A stretch of 64,000 bases of DNA, from positions 62,001 to 126,000 of the forward strand of contig NZ_AUAZ01000007.1 of NCBI RefSeq assembly GCF_000428985.1, in the 5' to 3' direction. The translations under genes were made by a program, and so were the position numbers. The notes below the pieces were generated by a model, which searched no databases, was not told where the DNA came from, and saw only the letters and a program-made list of their open reading frames with translations. Positions 8,547 through 17,258 of the stretch are shown piece by piece (position 1 is the first letter of the stretch; every line of letters begins with the position of its first letter). The stretch is from Marinobacterium litorale DSM 23545. GTDB lineage: Bacteria > Pseudomonadota > Gammaproteobacteria > Pseudomonadales > Balneatricaceae.

Positions 8547-10256
8547 TCAGGCAGGGCTGTCTTTTCTGGCAGTTTGCTCCGGGTCGGTTTGGCCTGAGTC
8601 CCGGTAGAGTACGGAGCGGTTGCGACCGGCTGATTTGGCCCTATAAAGCGCTTGGTCAGCCTGTTCGATAAGCGCGTGGCTGTTCAACGGAGCGCCGGGC
8701 GCACTGTAGCTGATACCGATGCTGACAGTGACGACCTGATGGGGAGAAGCCGGATGTACGCGGGAAAGCGCGGCGACCTGCTGACAGATCCCATCTGCAA
8801 GATGCTGTGCCTGAGTGGCGTCCAGGTTCGGCGCAACAATGACGAACTCCTCGCCGCCGTAGCGAGCCGCCAGATCCCCTGCCCTGCGTGCGCTGTCTTT
8901 AAGTACCGAGGCGATAGCCGCCAAGCATTGGTCGCCTTTCTGGTGCCCATGCTGATCGTTATAGCCTTTGAAGTGATCCACATCGATCAGCAGCAGGGAG
9001 AGTGGCTGGTTTGAGCGCTGAGCCCGGGCCGTTTCGGCATCGATCAGCATGTCAAAGCTGCGCCGGTTGGCAAGCCCGGTCAGTTTGTCTTTGGTGGAGA
9101 GCTGATAGAGCTTGCGATTGGCGCTTTCCAGTTCCCGCGTGCGCTGGTTTAAGCAACGGATGCTGTATTTCAGGCGGCTGTTGAGGTTGGCAATATAGAT
9201 TGCCACCAGAATGACGACGGTAATCACTAGGATGCCCGCCGCGAGTGCCTGGTAGAGCCATTTGGGTACGGGATGATCGGGCTCGAATAGAAAACCTTCC
9301 AGCCTGTAGTCGGCAGCCAGGAGCCCGGCGGCGACGAATTTGTCCGCTATATGTCGCCAGCGCTGGGGGTTCATATAGCCTGGTTCGACAATATCACTGT
9401 TGAGCAGGTTCAGGGTAACCGTTGCCTCCAGCGCCAGCCAGTTAGGATCTCGGCTCGGTTGGTAGGCCCTGTGGATAAGATTGACCAATTCATCCTGGTG
9501 GGTTTGGGCGTAGAGCCATCCGTCTATAAGCGCCCGGCGCATGGCGTCCACTGTTTGCGGTTCGGTTTCCGCCAGCGTTTTTGAGGTGAACAGTGTATCC
9601 CCGTAAAAGTTGATACCGATCTCCCGCGGGCTGAATAATCGATAGGGTACCTGGTGTTCTACCGCATCGAACGGTTCGCTGGACAGGTACGCCGACGTCG
9701 CATCAATGCCGCTTGGGTCATCCTGTTTCAGGTCGGTGATGTCGCCCGTGTGATCGACCAGCTCAACCTGATCCAGATCGACACCGGCAAGGCGCAGATA
9801 GGCGGTAAGCTCTTCCGAGTGCGCCTCCTTCATCAGGGTATGGCCCTCCAGATCCCGAACGGTCATCAGGGCCGGGTCACGGCGAGCGATAATAACAAAA
9901 GGTGACTGTTGAAAGATGGCGGCGACCGCGACGAGAGGGAGGCCATTGTTATAATCGATGATCAATGAGGAGTTGCCGACTCCAAACTCCGCGCGGCCCT
10001 GTGCCACTTCGAGCGACGGGTTAATGGTTGGGCTGCCTTCGATCAGCTCAACGGCCAGCCCTTCCCGTCTGAAGTAGCCTTGCTCAATGGCGGCATAAAA
10101 CCCGGCAAACTGAAACTGATGTAGCCACTTCAGCTGCACGCGAACGGGTGTGAGATTATCGGGGTATACCCTGGCCCGTTCGGTATCCGCCAGTGCGTTG
10201 CTCAGTGTGTTCAGTAGCAGAATGACTGAAACAATGAAGGGGGAGAGGTTTCTCAA
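8547..10256 (-). CDS. NMT1/THI5-like substrate-binding domain fused to diguanylate cyclase
   Basis: In order, the 569-residue protein has a signal peptide (SPFIVSVILLLNTLSNALA), a periplasmic ABC-type binding domain of the NMT1/THI5-like family (VQLKWLHQFQFAGFYAAIEQGYF is its hallmark), one transmembrane helix near residues 328-352, a short coiled segment, and a cytoplasmic GGDEF domain. The active motif is GGEEF at about 467-471. The inhibitory RxxD site (RAGD) precedes it by five residues, so product inhibition is likely. It should make cyclic-di-GMP in response to a periplasmic ligand, perhaps a pyrimidine or thiamine-precursor-like molecule. The start is TTG at 10256 with an awkwardly close GGAG, so the exact start is uncertain. 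Confidence 0.9.
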   Translation of the reverse strand: MRNLSPFIVSVILLLNTLSNALADTERARVYPDNLTPVRVQLKWLHQFQFAGFYAAIEQGYFRREGLAVELIEGSPTINPSLEVAQGRAEFGVGNSSLIIDYNNGLPLVAVAAIFQQSPFVIIARRDPALMTVRDLEGHTLMKEAHSEELTAYLRLAGVDLDQVELVDHTGDITDLKQDDPSGIDATSAYLSSEPFDAVEHQVPYRLFSPREIGINFYGDTLFTSKTLAETEPQTVDAMRRALIDGWLYAQTHQDELVNLIHRAYQPSRDPNWLALEATVTLNLLNSDIVEPGYMNPQRWRHIADKFVAAGLLAADYRLEGFLFEPDHPVPKWLYQALAAGILVITVVILVAIYIANLNSRLKYSIRCLNQRTRELESANRKLYQLSTKDKLTGLANRRSFDMLIDAETARAQRSNQPLSLLLIDVDHFKGYNDQHGHQKGDQCLAAIASVLKDSARRAGDLAARYGGEEFVIVAPNLDATQAQHLADGICQQVAALSRVHPASPHQVVTVSIGISYSAPGAPLNSHALIEQADQALYRAKSAGRNRSVLYRDSGQTDPEQTARKDSPA

Positions 10257-10284
10257 CTCCGTAGCCTGTGCTGTTGGTGCCCAT

Positions 10285-10845
10285 TTAGCGTAACCCGACC
10301 GGACTGAAAAATATACGGATCACTTTGAAGTGGGTTTCAAACTCCCGGTCACTGAGCTCGTCCAGCCAGTACAAACGTTCCATGCCTCTAAATGCGCCAA
10401 GAATCGAATGGTTGAATGACTTGCTGCCGTTACTGCTGATGATGGTTGCATCTTCTACCCGGCCATCCCGGGTCAGGCGTAACTCCGCTGTTGCTTTCAT
10501 GTCGGAGTCAGCGTCTTCCGGAATATCCCAGGCCGCGATGACGGCCGCTTGAATTCGGCTCAGCACGTCGTTCTGCCGCTTTGTAGGTTGGCCCTGCGCC
10601 ACCTGCTGGAGTGACTCTATCAACTCGCCCCAGGCTTGCGCTTCACCCCGCGCCTTGGCGGCTTCCTCGGCATGTTCCTGCGCGATGGCCAGGGCGTCCT
10701 GTCGTGCCTGCTCGGCTTGTTCGGCACGGGCCAACGCCTCCTGCTGACGCTCCCGCGCAAGCTCAATGTCGGGCTCTACGGCACTTACCGATGAATACGT
10801 AAATACGAGCGCCAGTGACAATGCTGACATCCAGGTTCGAACCAT
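10285..10845 (-). CDS. Secreted coiled-coil protein with TonB/TolA C-terminal-type domain
   Basis: The 186-residue product has a signal peptide (MVRTWMSALSLALVFTYSSVSA), an Ala/Glu/Gln-rich helical stretch (about 25-75) and a C-terminal domain. The pattern W-x-IP, LRLTRDGRVEDATIISSNGSKSFN and the final FSPVG resembles TolA/TonB C-terminal domains. The ATG at 10845 follows GGGGAG at a good spacing; the longer frame to 11037 has no such support. It has no TonB-like N-terminal anchor, so it is probably periplasmic rather than a true TolA. It lies just upstream of the GGDEF gene on the same strand and may be co-transcribed with it. Confidence 0.75.
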   Translation of the reverse strand: MVRTWMSALSLALVFTYSSVSAVEPDIELARERQQEALARAEQAEQARQDALAIAQEHAEEAAKARGEAQAWGELIESLQQVAQGQPTKRQNDVLSRIQAAVIAAWDIPEDADSDMKATAELRLTRDGRVEDATIISSNGSKSFNHSILGAFRGMERLYWLDELSDREFETHFKVIRIFFSPVGLR

Positions 10846-10986
10846 CTGAGTCTCCCCAAGCTCCCTATCTAAACCTGTTACTAGCTTGCCCCATTCTGTC
10901 TCTGATCGAAAGCACTGGAAGACTGAACATGTGCAGTGCGGACTCACTGCTTTATAGTGCCTCCATCGTTTGGTGAGGAAGGCGGG

Positions 10987-11823
10987 ATGACAAAAACAGT
11001 ATTGGTAACAGGATGCTCCAGCGGTATTGGCCGCCACTGCGCGATGCGCTTGAAGGCGTGCGGGTATCGAGTGTTCGCGACGGCCCGCCGAAATGAAGAT
11101 CTGGACGACCTGAAGGCCCAGGGTCTGGAAACGGTATTCTTGGATTTGAATAGCAGCAGCTCGATTAAAAACGCTGTGGAGGAGGTCCTTTCATCCACCG
11201 GGGGCACGCTGGATATCCTGTTCAATAACGCAGCCTACGGACAGCCTGGCGCGGTGGAGGACCTCTCGCGTGATGTGATGCGCCAGCAACTTGAAACCAA
11301 TGTGCTGGGATGGCTGGAACTGACCAACCTGATTATTCCTGCCATGCGCCGTCAGGGACAGGGCCGAATTGTCATGAACTCCTCGGTGCTGGGACTGGTG
11401 GCATTGAAGTATCGCGGCGCCTATAACTGCTCCAAATTCGCACTGGAGGGACTCAGTGATACGCTGCGGTTGGAGCTGGCCGGCAGTGGAATTCATGTCA
11501 GCCTGATCGAGCCGGGCCCGATTGAAAGTGCCTTCCGTAAGAACGCATTCGCGGCGTTCAAGGCGAATATCGATGTCGAGCACAGTGTGCATCGGGCAAC
11601 GTATGAGGCGGTGGAAGCGCGTCTGGCACGCGAAGCGCCGGGAAAAGAGCCTGCCTTTACGCTACCGCCGGAAGCGGTTCTCAAGCCGCTGCTGCACGCA
11701 ATCGAAAGCCGGCGCCCCAGGCCTCGTTACTATGTGACTTGGCCCACCCACTTCATGGGCATTGCGCGTCGTCTTCTACCAATACGGCTGCTTGATCATC
11801 TTTTGCGTTGGGCGTCGGATTAG
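10987..11823 (+). CDS. Short-chain dehydrogenase/reductase
   Basis: The 278-residue protein has a classical SDR layout: cofactor motif TGCSSGIG at 8-15, NNAAYG at 80-85, the catalytic serine in MNSSVLG (about 132) and YNCSK with Tyr146 and Lys150. Arg34-Arg35 after the second strand suggests NADP(H) preference. The C-terminal extension resembles the 17-beta-hydroxysteroid-dehydrogenase-like subgroup; the real substrate is unknown. The ATG at 10987 follows GAGGAAGGCGGG and fits homologous N-termini better than the in-frame start at 10936. It is the last core gene before the tRNA-Phe integration site. Confidence 0.92.
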   Translation: MTKTVLVTGCSSGIGRHCAMRLKACGYRVFATARRNEDLDDLKAQGLETVFLDLNSSSSIKNAVEEVLSSTGGTLDILFNNAAYGQPGAVEDLSRDVMRQQLETNVLGWLELTNLIIPAMRRQGQGRIVMNSSVLGLVALKYRGAYNCSKFALEGLSDTLRLELAGSGIHVSLIEPGPIESAFRKNAFAAFKANIDVEHSVHRATYEAVEARLAREAPGKEPAFTLPPEAVLKPLLHAIESRRPRPRYYVTWPTHFMGIARRLLPIRLLDHLLRWASD

Positions 11824-11869
11824 CGGGAGATGCCGACGGTGGATTTATGGGTTGTTCGGAAGGACAGAC

Positions 11870-11954
11870 ACAAAAAAGGCCTGCATCTAGTGCAAGCCTT
11901 CTAAGTAGTGGTGCCCGGAGGCGGAATCGAACCACCGACACGGGGATTTTCAAT
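11870..11954 (+). repeat. Left attachment site (attL): 3' fragment of tRNA-Phe plus its terminator
   Basis: This 85-bp segment matches 31151-31235 with two mismatches (11889 and 11901). The last 53 bp (11902-11954) are identical. Positions 11909-11954 correspond to the 3' 46 nt of tRNA-Phe on the minus strand, from CCA back into the anticodon loop; the sequence then diverges. It lacks the 5' half and promoter, so it is not a functional tRNA. It marks the left junction of the integrated element. Confidence 0.92.
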
Positions 11955-12115
11955 TTTGATGAAAAATGTCTAACTAGCATAATTCAACTACTTACGTGGT
12001 GCTTGCTGCCCTCATGCGCCTCTTATGCTAGGGTGATATCTGTTGTACATGCTGAAACAGACACAGTTGTGGCACACTTAGTAAGAAGGCTCTTGTCGAA
12101 GTCAGGGAGTTGACG

Positions 12116-13384
12116 ATGGATGAAGTTGAGAGAAAGCTTGGTTTAATATCCGAGTCGTTATCGCCGGAAAGGCCTATTCGTTCCACGGAGTACTTGCTCG
12201 GACGCATCGAGTCATTCGAGCAGATATGTCGAGAGCTTAATCATTTCCACGGAATACCTTTTGTCTATGGCTACCGAGGAGTTGGTAAAACTTCTCTGTC
12301 AACCACCGCGGCTCAGATTGTAACCCCCTCAGACAGAGAGTATGTTTATGTGGCATGTGCCCCTGGCTCGCGGATGCTCGATATTTTTAGGGAGATAGGT
12401 GAAAAGCTGATTGAGTTAGCGATTAAGCTTGGGGTTGGTTATACGACCGATGCAAGGTACTCGGTGAAAATATCTCTTAGTCCCGAGCTTGCTGCATCAT
12501 TTGAAAGTAAAAGTCCAAAGCTACCTCGTTTTGAAAATTCTAATGCAGCAGTGCGTGTTTTAAAAAGCTTGGATGAAATAATCCCAGTGGCAAGTAAAAC
12601 GGTAATTGTTCTAGACGAACTTGAAGAGCTTGACGATGGGGATAGGACAGACCTGGCTTACCTAATAAAGCAGATAGGAGATCAAAACTTTAATCTAAAA
12701 TTTGTCTTAGTTGGAATAGCTGAGAATGTGCATGAACTTATTGGGGCACACGAATCAGTACCGAGATATATTAAAGAAGTGTACTTGGAACCTCTTCGTC
12801 CTGAATTTTTAATGGAAATCGTTAAAAATGCCGCGGATATGATTCAGGTCGATATTCATCAACAAATACTTTATAGAATAGCAATCATAGGGAATGGCTA
12901 TCCTCATTTTGCTCACCTTATCGGAAAAGCTATTCTAGTTGAGGCTGCGCTTGAAGGTAGCAATATCGTTGATGACAATATTTACCAGAAGGGTATAACG
13001 ACCGCGGTAGCTGATAGCTTCCAAGAACTTAGGGTATCTTACGAAGCTGCGACTCAGCGAGGTGCAGATCACTATAAATACTTGGTATGGGCGCTTGCTC
13101 ATAGCGATGTGGTTGACGTGCGAATTGACGATTGGATCGATTTATATAAAGAACTAGCTAAAATGTACAACTTCCACGTCGAGGATGATTCAAAGCTAAA
13201 GACCGCGATAAATAATCTAAAGAATGTAAGTTGTGGTGAAATAATTGAAAATACACCAGCAAGATATGGTGGAGTTGAAAAACGATACCGCTATAAGAGA
13301 TTTTCAAGTACGTTAATGAGAGGACATGTACGTCTCCAAGCTGAAAAGGAAGGATATAAGTTAGGGCGCGAAACTGGACTTTAG
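12116..13384 (+). CDS. AAA/ORC-like ATPase, cargo of the integrative element
   Basis: The 422-residue protein has the Walker A motif GYRGVGKTS at 52-60 and Walker B VIVLDELE at 163-170, followed by a sensor-like LVGIAENVHELIG segment and a C-terminal region that could hold a winged helix. The layout resembles ORC1/Cdc6-like or STAND-type signalling ATPases. The ATG at 12116 is preferred over TTG 12110, as GGGAG stands six bases before it. The gene is visibly AT-rich compared with the core and sits in the first cargo position after attL, with the next gene only 16 bp downstream. Function is unknown; a phage-defence role is inferred only from position and ATPase type. Confidence 0.75.
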   Translation: MDEVERKLGLISESLSPERPIRSTEYLLGRIESFEQICRELNHFHGIPFVYGYRGVGKTSLSTTAAQIVTPSDREYVYVACAPGSRMLDIFREIGEKLIELAIKLGVGYTTDARYSVKISLSPELAASFESKSPKLPRFENSNAAVRVLKSLDEIIPVASKTVIVLDELEELDDGDRTDLAYLIKQIGDQNFNLKFVLVGIAENVHELIGAHESVPRYIKEVYLEPLRPEFLMEIVKNAADMIQVDIHQQILYRIAIIGNGYPHFAHLIGKAILVEAALEGSNIVDDNIYQKGITTAVADSFQELRVSYEAATQRGADHYKYLVWALAHSDVVDVRIDDWIDLYKELAKMYNFHVEDDSKLKTAINNLKNVSCGEIIENTPARYGGVEKRYRYKRFSSTLMRGHVRLQAEKEGYKLGRETGL

Positions 13385-13400
13385 AAAGAGCTACTTGGTT

Positions 13401-14171
13401 ATGGGAAAGGAGTTCGGCTCCCTTTCTAGAGAGCAAGTCAGGCAGATATATGCCAGTCTATATGAACTAAATCAGCAGGTACTTGAACTTGGCCAAGCTG
13501 TTGCGGAAGCTGAGAACTTACCCGATCTTGTCACTCCTTGGGCTGATTGGTACGAACTGCCGTTCTCCGAACACATAGCCCGTTTCCTTTTGATCATGGG
13601 GTTAGGAGAGTATCTTTTAGCTGCCGCATCGACTGATGATCCGAAGCAAGCCTTCCTCGACACTTTTACACCTGATCTCGCAGACCAAGTAGATACTGAT
13701 AGTCTTGATGAAGAAGACAAGCAGGTAATCACCGGTTTGGTAATGTCGATTGGTGGGCAATGCCAAGCGTTGCAGCAGTTTAGTCAGCCTATGTCGATGT
13801 TGGTCGATAAAGTGAGACAGGGCGATATGGATTCCCTGTTCCGGGCTGTATGGGTTGATCGGTCGGCGGTAGCCTGTCCCACCATTGCAAAAGAAATCTC
13901 ACTGGCCCAGATGCGCGGTGATGAGTCATTCTTAAATCGATTAGCTAAGGCGCTGACACGGACAAAACCCGCTCGACCTGATCCGAAGTACAATGATTTG
14001 CGCTATATGCTTGAGGTCGTTCTGGAGGGCAGTGAGCCAGGGCAGCTTACGACAACAAAACTAGAAGACCTCTTAGCGCATGACCTGGAGCTCTATGCTA
14101 CCGATGGGGACTACTCCCTACGCGCGTTCCGCAAGTTCATTCAGAAACGACACAAGTTGGTGGGAACCTGA
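13401..14171 (+). CDS. Unknown protein paired with the AAA ATPase
   Basis: The 256-residue product begins MGKEFGSLSREQVRQIYASLYELNQ and is predicted mostly helical, soluble and acidic in the middle (DTDSLDEEDKQ). I recognise no domain, catalytic motif, signal peptide or membrane segment. It starts 16 bp after the ATPase gene and is probably co-transcribed with it; base composition is closer to the core than the ATPase gene. TTG at 13395 is an alternative start. It could be an effector or partner of the ATPase, or a regulator for the replication module that follows. Confidence 0.65.
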   Translation: MGKEFGSLSREQVRQIYASLYELNQQVLELGQAVAEAENLPDLVTPWADWYELPFSEHIARFLLIMGLGEYLLAAASTDDPKQAFLDTFTPDLADQVDTDSLDEEDKQVITGLVMSIGGQCQALQQFSQPMSMLVDKVRQGDMDSLFRAVWVDRSAVACPTIAKEISLAQMRGDESFLNRLAKALTRTKPARPDPKYNDLRYMLEVVLEGSEPGQLTTTKLEDLLAHDLELYATDGDYSLRAFRKFIQKRHKLVGT

Positions 14172-14253
14172 AACCGCCTTTTGAGGTTCACCCCCTCTCC
14201 TCTCTCTGATCTGATTATCGAGACCGTGTTCAACAGCCTAAGAGGGCATCAAC

Positions 14254-15549
14254 ATGGTCAAGCCAACAGATAAACAACCTGTTCAAGATGCATCGCGCCG
14301 CGCGACCGAAGGAGCGCCCGATCGGTGGAGGGCGGACGCCGGCCGCGCGAGCGGCGGCAAGCCCGAGTCTGCCGTTAGCAGTGCGCCCCCTAGTAACACA
14401 GCACTCGCAAATTACCACGGAGCCAAAATCCTGCGAGCTGGGATAGACAGCCTGTACGTCTCGTATACCGGTGATCTTCGTTCGGAGCTCGAACCTATCC
14501 TCGAAAGCCGGAAACAGGCGGGCCAGTCAGAGGACGCAGAGACTCAGAAAGAAGCTACCGTACTCCTCACTGATCAACCCTTTGCGGTGTCGAGCAAAGG
14601 CAAGGGGCGTTTCCCTTATGTACTCACCCACAACTGGTACCACGTCCAGGTGTCGAGCACCCGTGCTACCCGGTTACCACTGGCCTATGTCCAGATTCGT
14701 AGTGAGGTGCTTACGTTGGCACCCCTGGCCGATATCCTCGGCTCTCTGAATTTGGCTGCGGAGGTGCTGGGAGGCAAGGTAGTTCAGCCCAAGGTCAGCC
14801 GAGTCGATCTGTGTGTGGATTTCGTGACGGACTACGACCTGGAAGCCCTACCCCGAGATCACTGGATAACCCGCGCGGTGGGCTATGCGCGCTATTACGA
14901 CCGTAGTCGGTTTTCCGGTCTGGTGTTTGGTCAAGGCGGCCCGATCTCCTGCCGTCTCTATGATAAAACCCTCGAAATTCAGAAGTCCCAAAAGACCTAC
15001 CTCTATGAGCTTTGGAAAGCTCAGGGCTGGGATGGTAGCTCGCCGGTCTGGCGTTTGGAGTTCCAGCTCAAAAGTCAGGTGCTTCGGGAAGTGCTGATCA
15101 AATCAGTTCCAACCCTGATTGAGCGGCTGAATGCACTTTGGGGGTATTGCACCACAGCCTGGCTAAAGCTCTGTGAGCCAGACGGTGGTGCAAACCAGAG
15201 CCGTTGGCCATTGGCTCCTTTGTGGGATGATCTGAGTCGTGCTCAGTTCAACGAAGTTCCCGCCATCCAGCTTAGGCGCATTCGCAAGGATATGTCCCCG
15301 AGTGATCAAAGCCTGTTCGTGAATGGCCTGGGGGCACTTACCTCGTTCATGGCCAGAGAAGGGATCGGGTCGATTCAAGAGGCCTTGCCACTCTATCTGG
15401 AAGCCGCTACGGACTATCACCGGCGCAATAGCCGTCTGACGGGTAAAGCGCTTGCTGGTTATGTTCGGGAGAAGGTGGAGCAGAAGCGGACTCGCTTCAA
15501 TACCCGAACCGTGCCCGAGTTTGATAAGAAATCACGGGGACTCAAATGA
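14254..15549 (+). CDS. Replication initiation factor (rolling-circle type, RstA/RepC-like)
   Basis: The 431-residue protein carries the hallmarks of the replication-initiation-factor family (Rep_trans; CTX-phage RstA and pT181 RepC group): VSRVDLCVDF at 181-190, RLYDKTLEI at 234-242 and the WRLEFQLKS segment. Such proteins nick one strand at the origin to start rolling-circle replication. The first about 50 residues are Arg/Ala/Gly-rich and encoded by an unusually GC-rich stretch. AGAGGG precedes the ATG. It forms a tight cassette with the HTH and integrase genes, so the excised element can probably replicate as a circle. The exact nicking tyrosine is not assigned here. Confidence 0.85.
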   Translation: MVKPTDKQPVQDASRRATEGAPDRWRADAGRASGGKPESAVSSAPPSNTALANYHGAKILRAGIDSLYVSYTGDLRSELEPILESRKQAGQSEDAETQKEATVLLTDQPFAVSSKGKGRFPYVLTHNWYHVQVSSTRATRLPLAYVQIRSEVLTLAPLADILGSLNLAAEVLGGKVVQPKVSRVDLCVDFVTDYDLEALPRDHWITRAVGYARYYDRSRFSGLVFGQGGPISCRLYDKTLEIQKSQKTYLYELWKAQGWDGSSPVWRLEFQLKSQVLREVLIKSVPTLIERLNALWGYCTTAWLKLCEPDGGANQSRWPLAPLWDDLSRAQFNEVPAIQLRRIRKDMSPSDQSLFVNGLGALTSFMAREGIGSIQEALPLYLEAATDYHRRNSRLTGKALAGYVREKVEQKRTRFNTRTVPEFDKKSRGLK

Positions 15550-15858
15550 ATGGATACGCTCGATCTAAAAGCGGCTGCCGCTTTCCTGCATATGGCTCCC
15601 GGTACCTTGGGCTACCTAGCACGAACCGGACGGATCAAGGCGGCCAAACCGGGAAAACGCTGGGTGTTTCTAAAAACCGATCTTGTCGCTTACCTCGACC
15701 GGCTCTATGCTGGTTCTGGGCAAGCGCCGCGAAGTGGTTGTGAAGAGGAGACTTCACAATGGCACTGTTTAAACGCGGAACCACGTGGTGGGTTAGCTTT
15801 ACCACGCCCGGCGGGGAAAGAGTACGCCGCTCTGCTGGGACTTCGGACAAAACGCTAG
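15550..15858 (+). CDS. Small helix-turn-helix protein (excisionase/MerR-like)
   Basis: The ATG directly follows the rep stop codon (TGA 15547-15549), so translation is coupled. The first about 50 of 102 residues form an AlpA/excisionase-like winged HTH (LDLKAAAAFLHMAPGTLGYLARTGRI, then KRWVFLKTDLVAYLDR). The C-terminal 33 codons overlap the integrase gene by 100 bp in another frame and look unstructured. A role as recombination directionality factor or small regulator is inferred from size, fold and position before the integrase. Confidence 0.75.
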   Translation: MDTLDLKAAAAFLHMAPGTLGYLARTGRIKAAKPGKRWVFLKTDLVAYLDRLYAGSGQAPRSGCEEETSQWHCLNAEPRGGLALPRPAGKEYAALLGLRTKR

Positions 15859-16757
15859 CACTGCAGTACCACGATCAATTAAAGCATGAAGCTTGGCGTA
15901 TACACATGCTGGGGGAGAAACCCCGGCGCACCTGGCAGGAAGCTGTGGTGCGGTGGCTTGCCGATACGAAAGAAAAAGCGGACCACTCGAAAGATATAGG
16001 CAAATTGAAGTGGTTGGACGAACACTTGGGCGATAAGCACCTGGATCAGATCGACCGTGATCTGATCGACAGGATCGGACGCCTTAAGCGGGATGAATCC
16101 AGCCCTTCAACGGCTAATCGCTATCTGGCCCTAATTCGCGCCATTCTCAGGATGGCTCGGGATGAATGGGACTGGATAGACCGGGTGCCGCGCTTTCGGC
16201 TGTATCGAGAGCCACAAAAACGTGTGCGTTGGCTCAAGCCCAAGGAAGCGGAACGGTTACTGGCGGAACTGCCCCCTCACCTTAAGGCGATGGCGGCTTT
16301 TTCTCTGGCAACCGGACTTCGGCAACGGAATGTCAGTTACCTGCGGTGGGATCAGGTAGACCTGGAACGGGGGATGGCGTGGATTCATGCGGATCAGTCC
16401 AAATCCCGGAAGGCGTTTGCGGTACCGCTGAATGAGGATGCCTGTGGCGTCCTCATCGGTCAGCAAGGGCAGCATCCAGAGTATTGCTTTACCTACCAGG
16501 GGGAGCCGGTGGAGCGGACTTCTACCAAAGCTTGGGCACGTGCACTGGAACGGGCGGGTATTACCGATTTTCGCTGGCATGATCTCAGACATACCTGGGC
16601 ATCATGGCATGTGCAGAACGGAACCAGTCTGTATGAGCTGATGGAGTTGGGTGGTTGGTCGTCGTTCGACATGGTGCTGCGGTACGCGCATATGGCGGGA
16701 GAGCACCTAAAAGCGGCGGCGGGACACGTTGTGTGGCGCGACAAATATTTTACGTAG
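15759..16757 (+). CDS. Tyrosine recombinase (integrase)
   Basis: The 332-residue protein has a short N-terminal arm-binding domain, a SAM-like core-binding domain (about 55-145) and a catalytic domain. Catalytic residues are Arg188 (ATGLRQRN), Lys218, His274 and Arg277 (HDLRHTW), Trp300 at the usual second His/Trp position, and Tyr309 (LRYAH). GAGGAG precedes the ATG. It should catalyse integration at tRNA-Phe. In the present arrangement it is far from both att repeats, because the Mu-like element starts four bases after its stop codon. Confidence 0.95.
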   Translation: MALFKRGTTWWVSFTTPGGERVRRSAGTSDKTLALQYHDQLKHEAWRIHMLGEKPRRTWQEAVVRWLADTKEKADHSKDIGKLKWLDEHLGDKHLDQIDRDLIDRIGRLKRDESSPSTANRYLALIRAILRMARDEWDWIDRVPRFRLYREPQKRVRWLKPKEAERLLAELPPHLKAMAAFSLATGLRQRNVSYLRWDQVDLERGMAWIHADQSKSRKAFAVPLNEDACGVLIGQQGQHPEYCFTYQGEPVERTSTKAWARALERAGITDFRWHDLRHTWASWHVQNGTSLYELMELGGWSSFDMVLRYAHMAGEHLKAAAGHVVWRDKYFT

Positions 16758-16760
16758 CTG

Positions 16761-16775
16761 CGTCACTTAGTTTGG
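16761..16775 (+). repeat. Left terminal inverted repeat of the Mu-like element
   Basis: CGTCACTTAGTTTGG is the exact reverse complement of 30931-30945. It lies four bases past the integrase stop codon. A longer imperfect pair starting with TG (TGCGTCACTTAG, 16759-16770) has a 10-of-12 inverted match at 30967-30978, so the true terminus on the right may lie further out. Confidence 0.75.
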
Positions 16776-16829
16776 TTTGTAAGTCCTGAGCTCCCGCCCG
16801 CCCAGAAGACCCGAGCACTTTAGCCCTCC

Positions 16830-17099
16830 CTAACCAAATAAGCGGTTTTCATCAAACTCAGGAACCAAGTCGCCAACGATCTCTGGCTGGAGGGCCAGCA
16901 TTAAGTTTCTTACCACTCGCTGAGCTTGGTCACGTGAAAGGTGGACCGTTATTCCATCAGTCTCATCGAAAGCGTTCTCAACCCTGAGGCCTATCCAGCT
17001 GCCATCTTCATCCTTAAATGGGAACGTTATCAGGCGGTGTTCGCTACCGCCTGTAGAGATCTCTTGGCGCGGGGCAGCAACGGCTAATGTTTGAGACAT
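16830..17099 (-). CDS. Unknown small protein at the left end of the Mu-like element
   Basis: The 89-residue product begins MSQTLAVAAPRQEISTGG, contains a compact mixed alpha/beta-looking region (RLITFPFKDEDGSWIGLRVEN) and ends DENRLFG. GAGG lies nine bases before the ATG at 17099; the longer frame to 17213 is rejected. It is the last gene of the leftward block, 159 bp after the tape-measure gene, and ends about 55 bp before the terminal repeat. No family recognised; no signal peptide or membrane segment. Confidence 0.6.
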   Translation of the reverse strand: MSQTLAVAAPRQEISTGGSEHRLITFPFKDEDGSWIGLRVENAFDETDGITVHLSRDQAQRVVRNLMLALQPEIVGDLVPEFDENRLFG

Positions 17100-17258
17100 A
17101 TATAGTACCTCTATGAGTTCTAAGAAATATGCTTTTATTAACTTCCAGATTTCTAACGCCCTGTGAGCTACACTTGGAACCGCATGGCTTGAGCATTGGC
17201 CCGTTGTGCTCATACCACGAATCGTTCCGGACGTAGGGGCTAGGGCGAGCCATGCACC

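Noticed and set aside
11909..11954. Apparent tRNA-Phe at the left junction
   Set aside because: Only the 3' 46 nt are present; the 5' half and promoter are missing, so it is the att remnant and not a tRNA gene.
14163..14188. GAACCT/AGGTTC inverted repeat before the replication gene
   Set aside because: A short six-base stem without a T run or conserved loop; too weak to call a terminator or origin.
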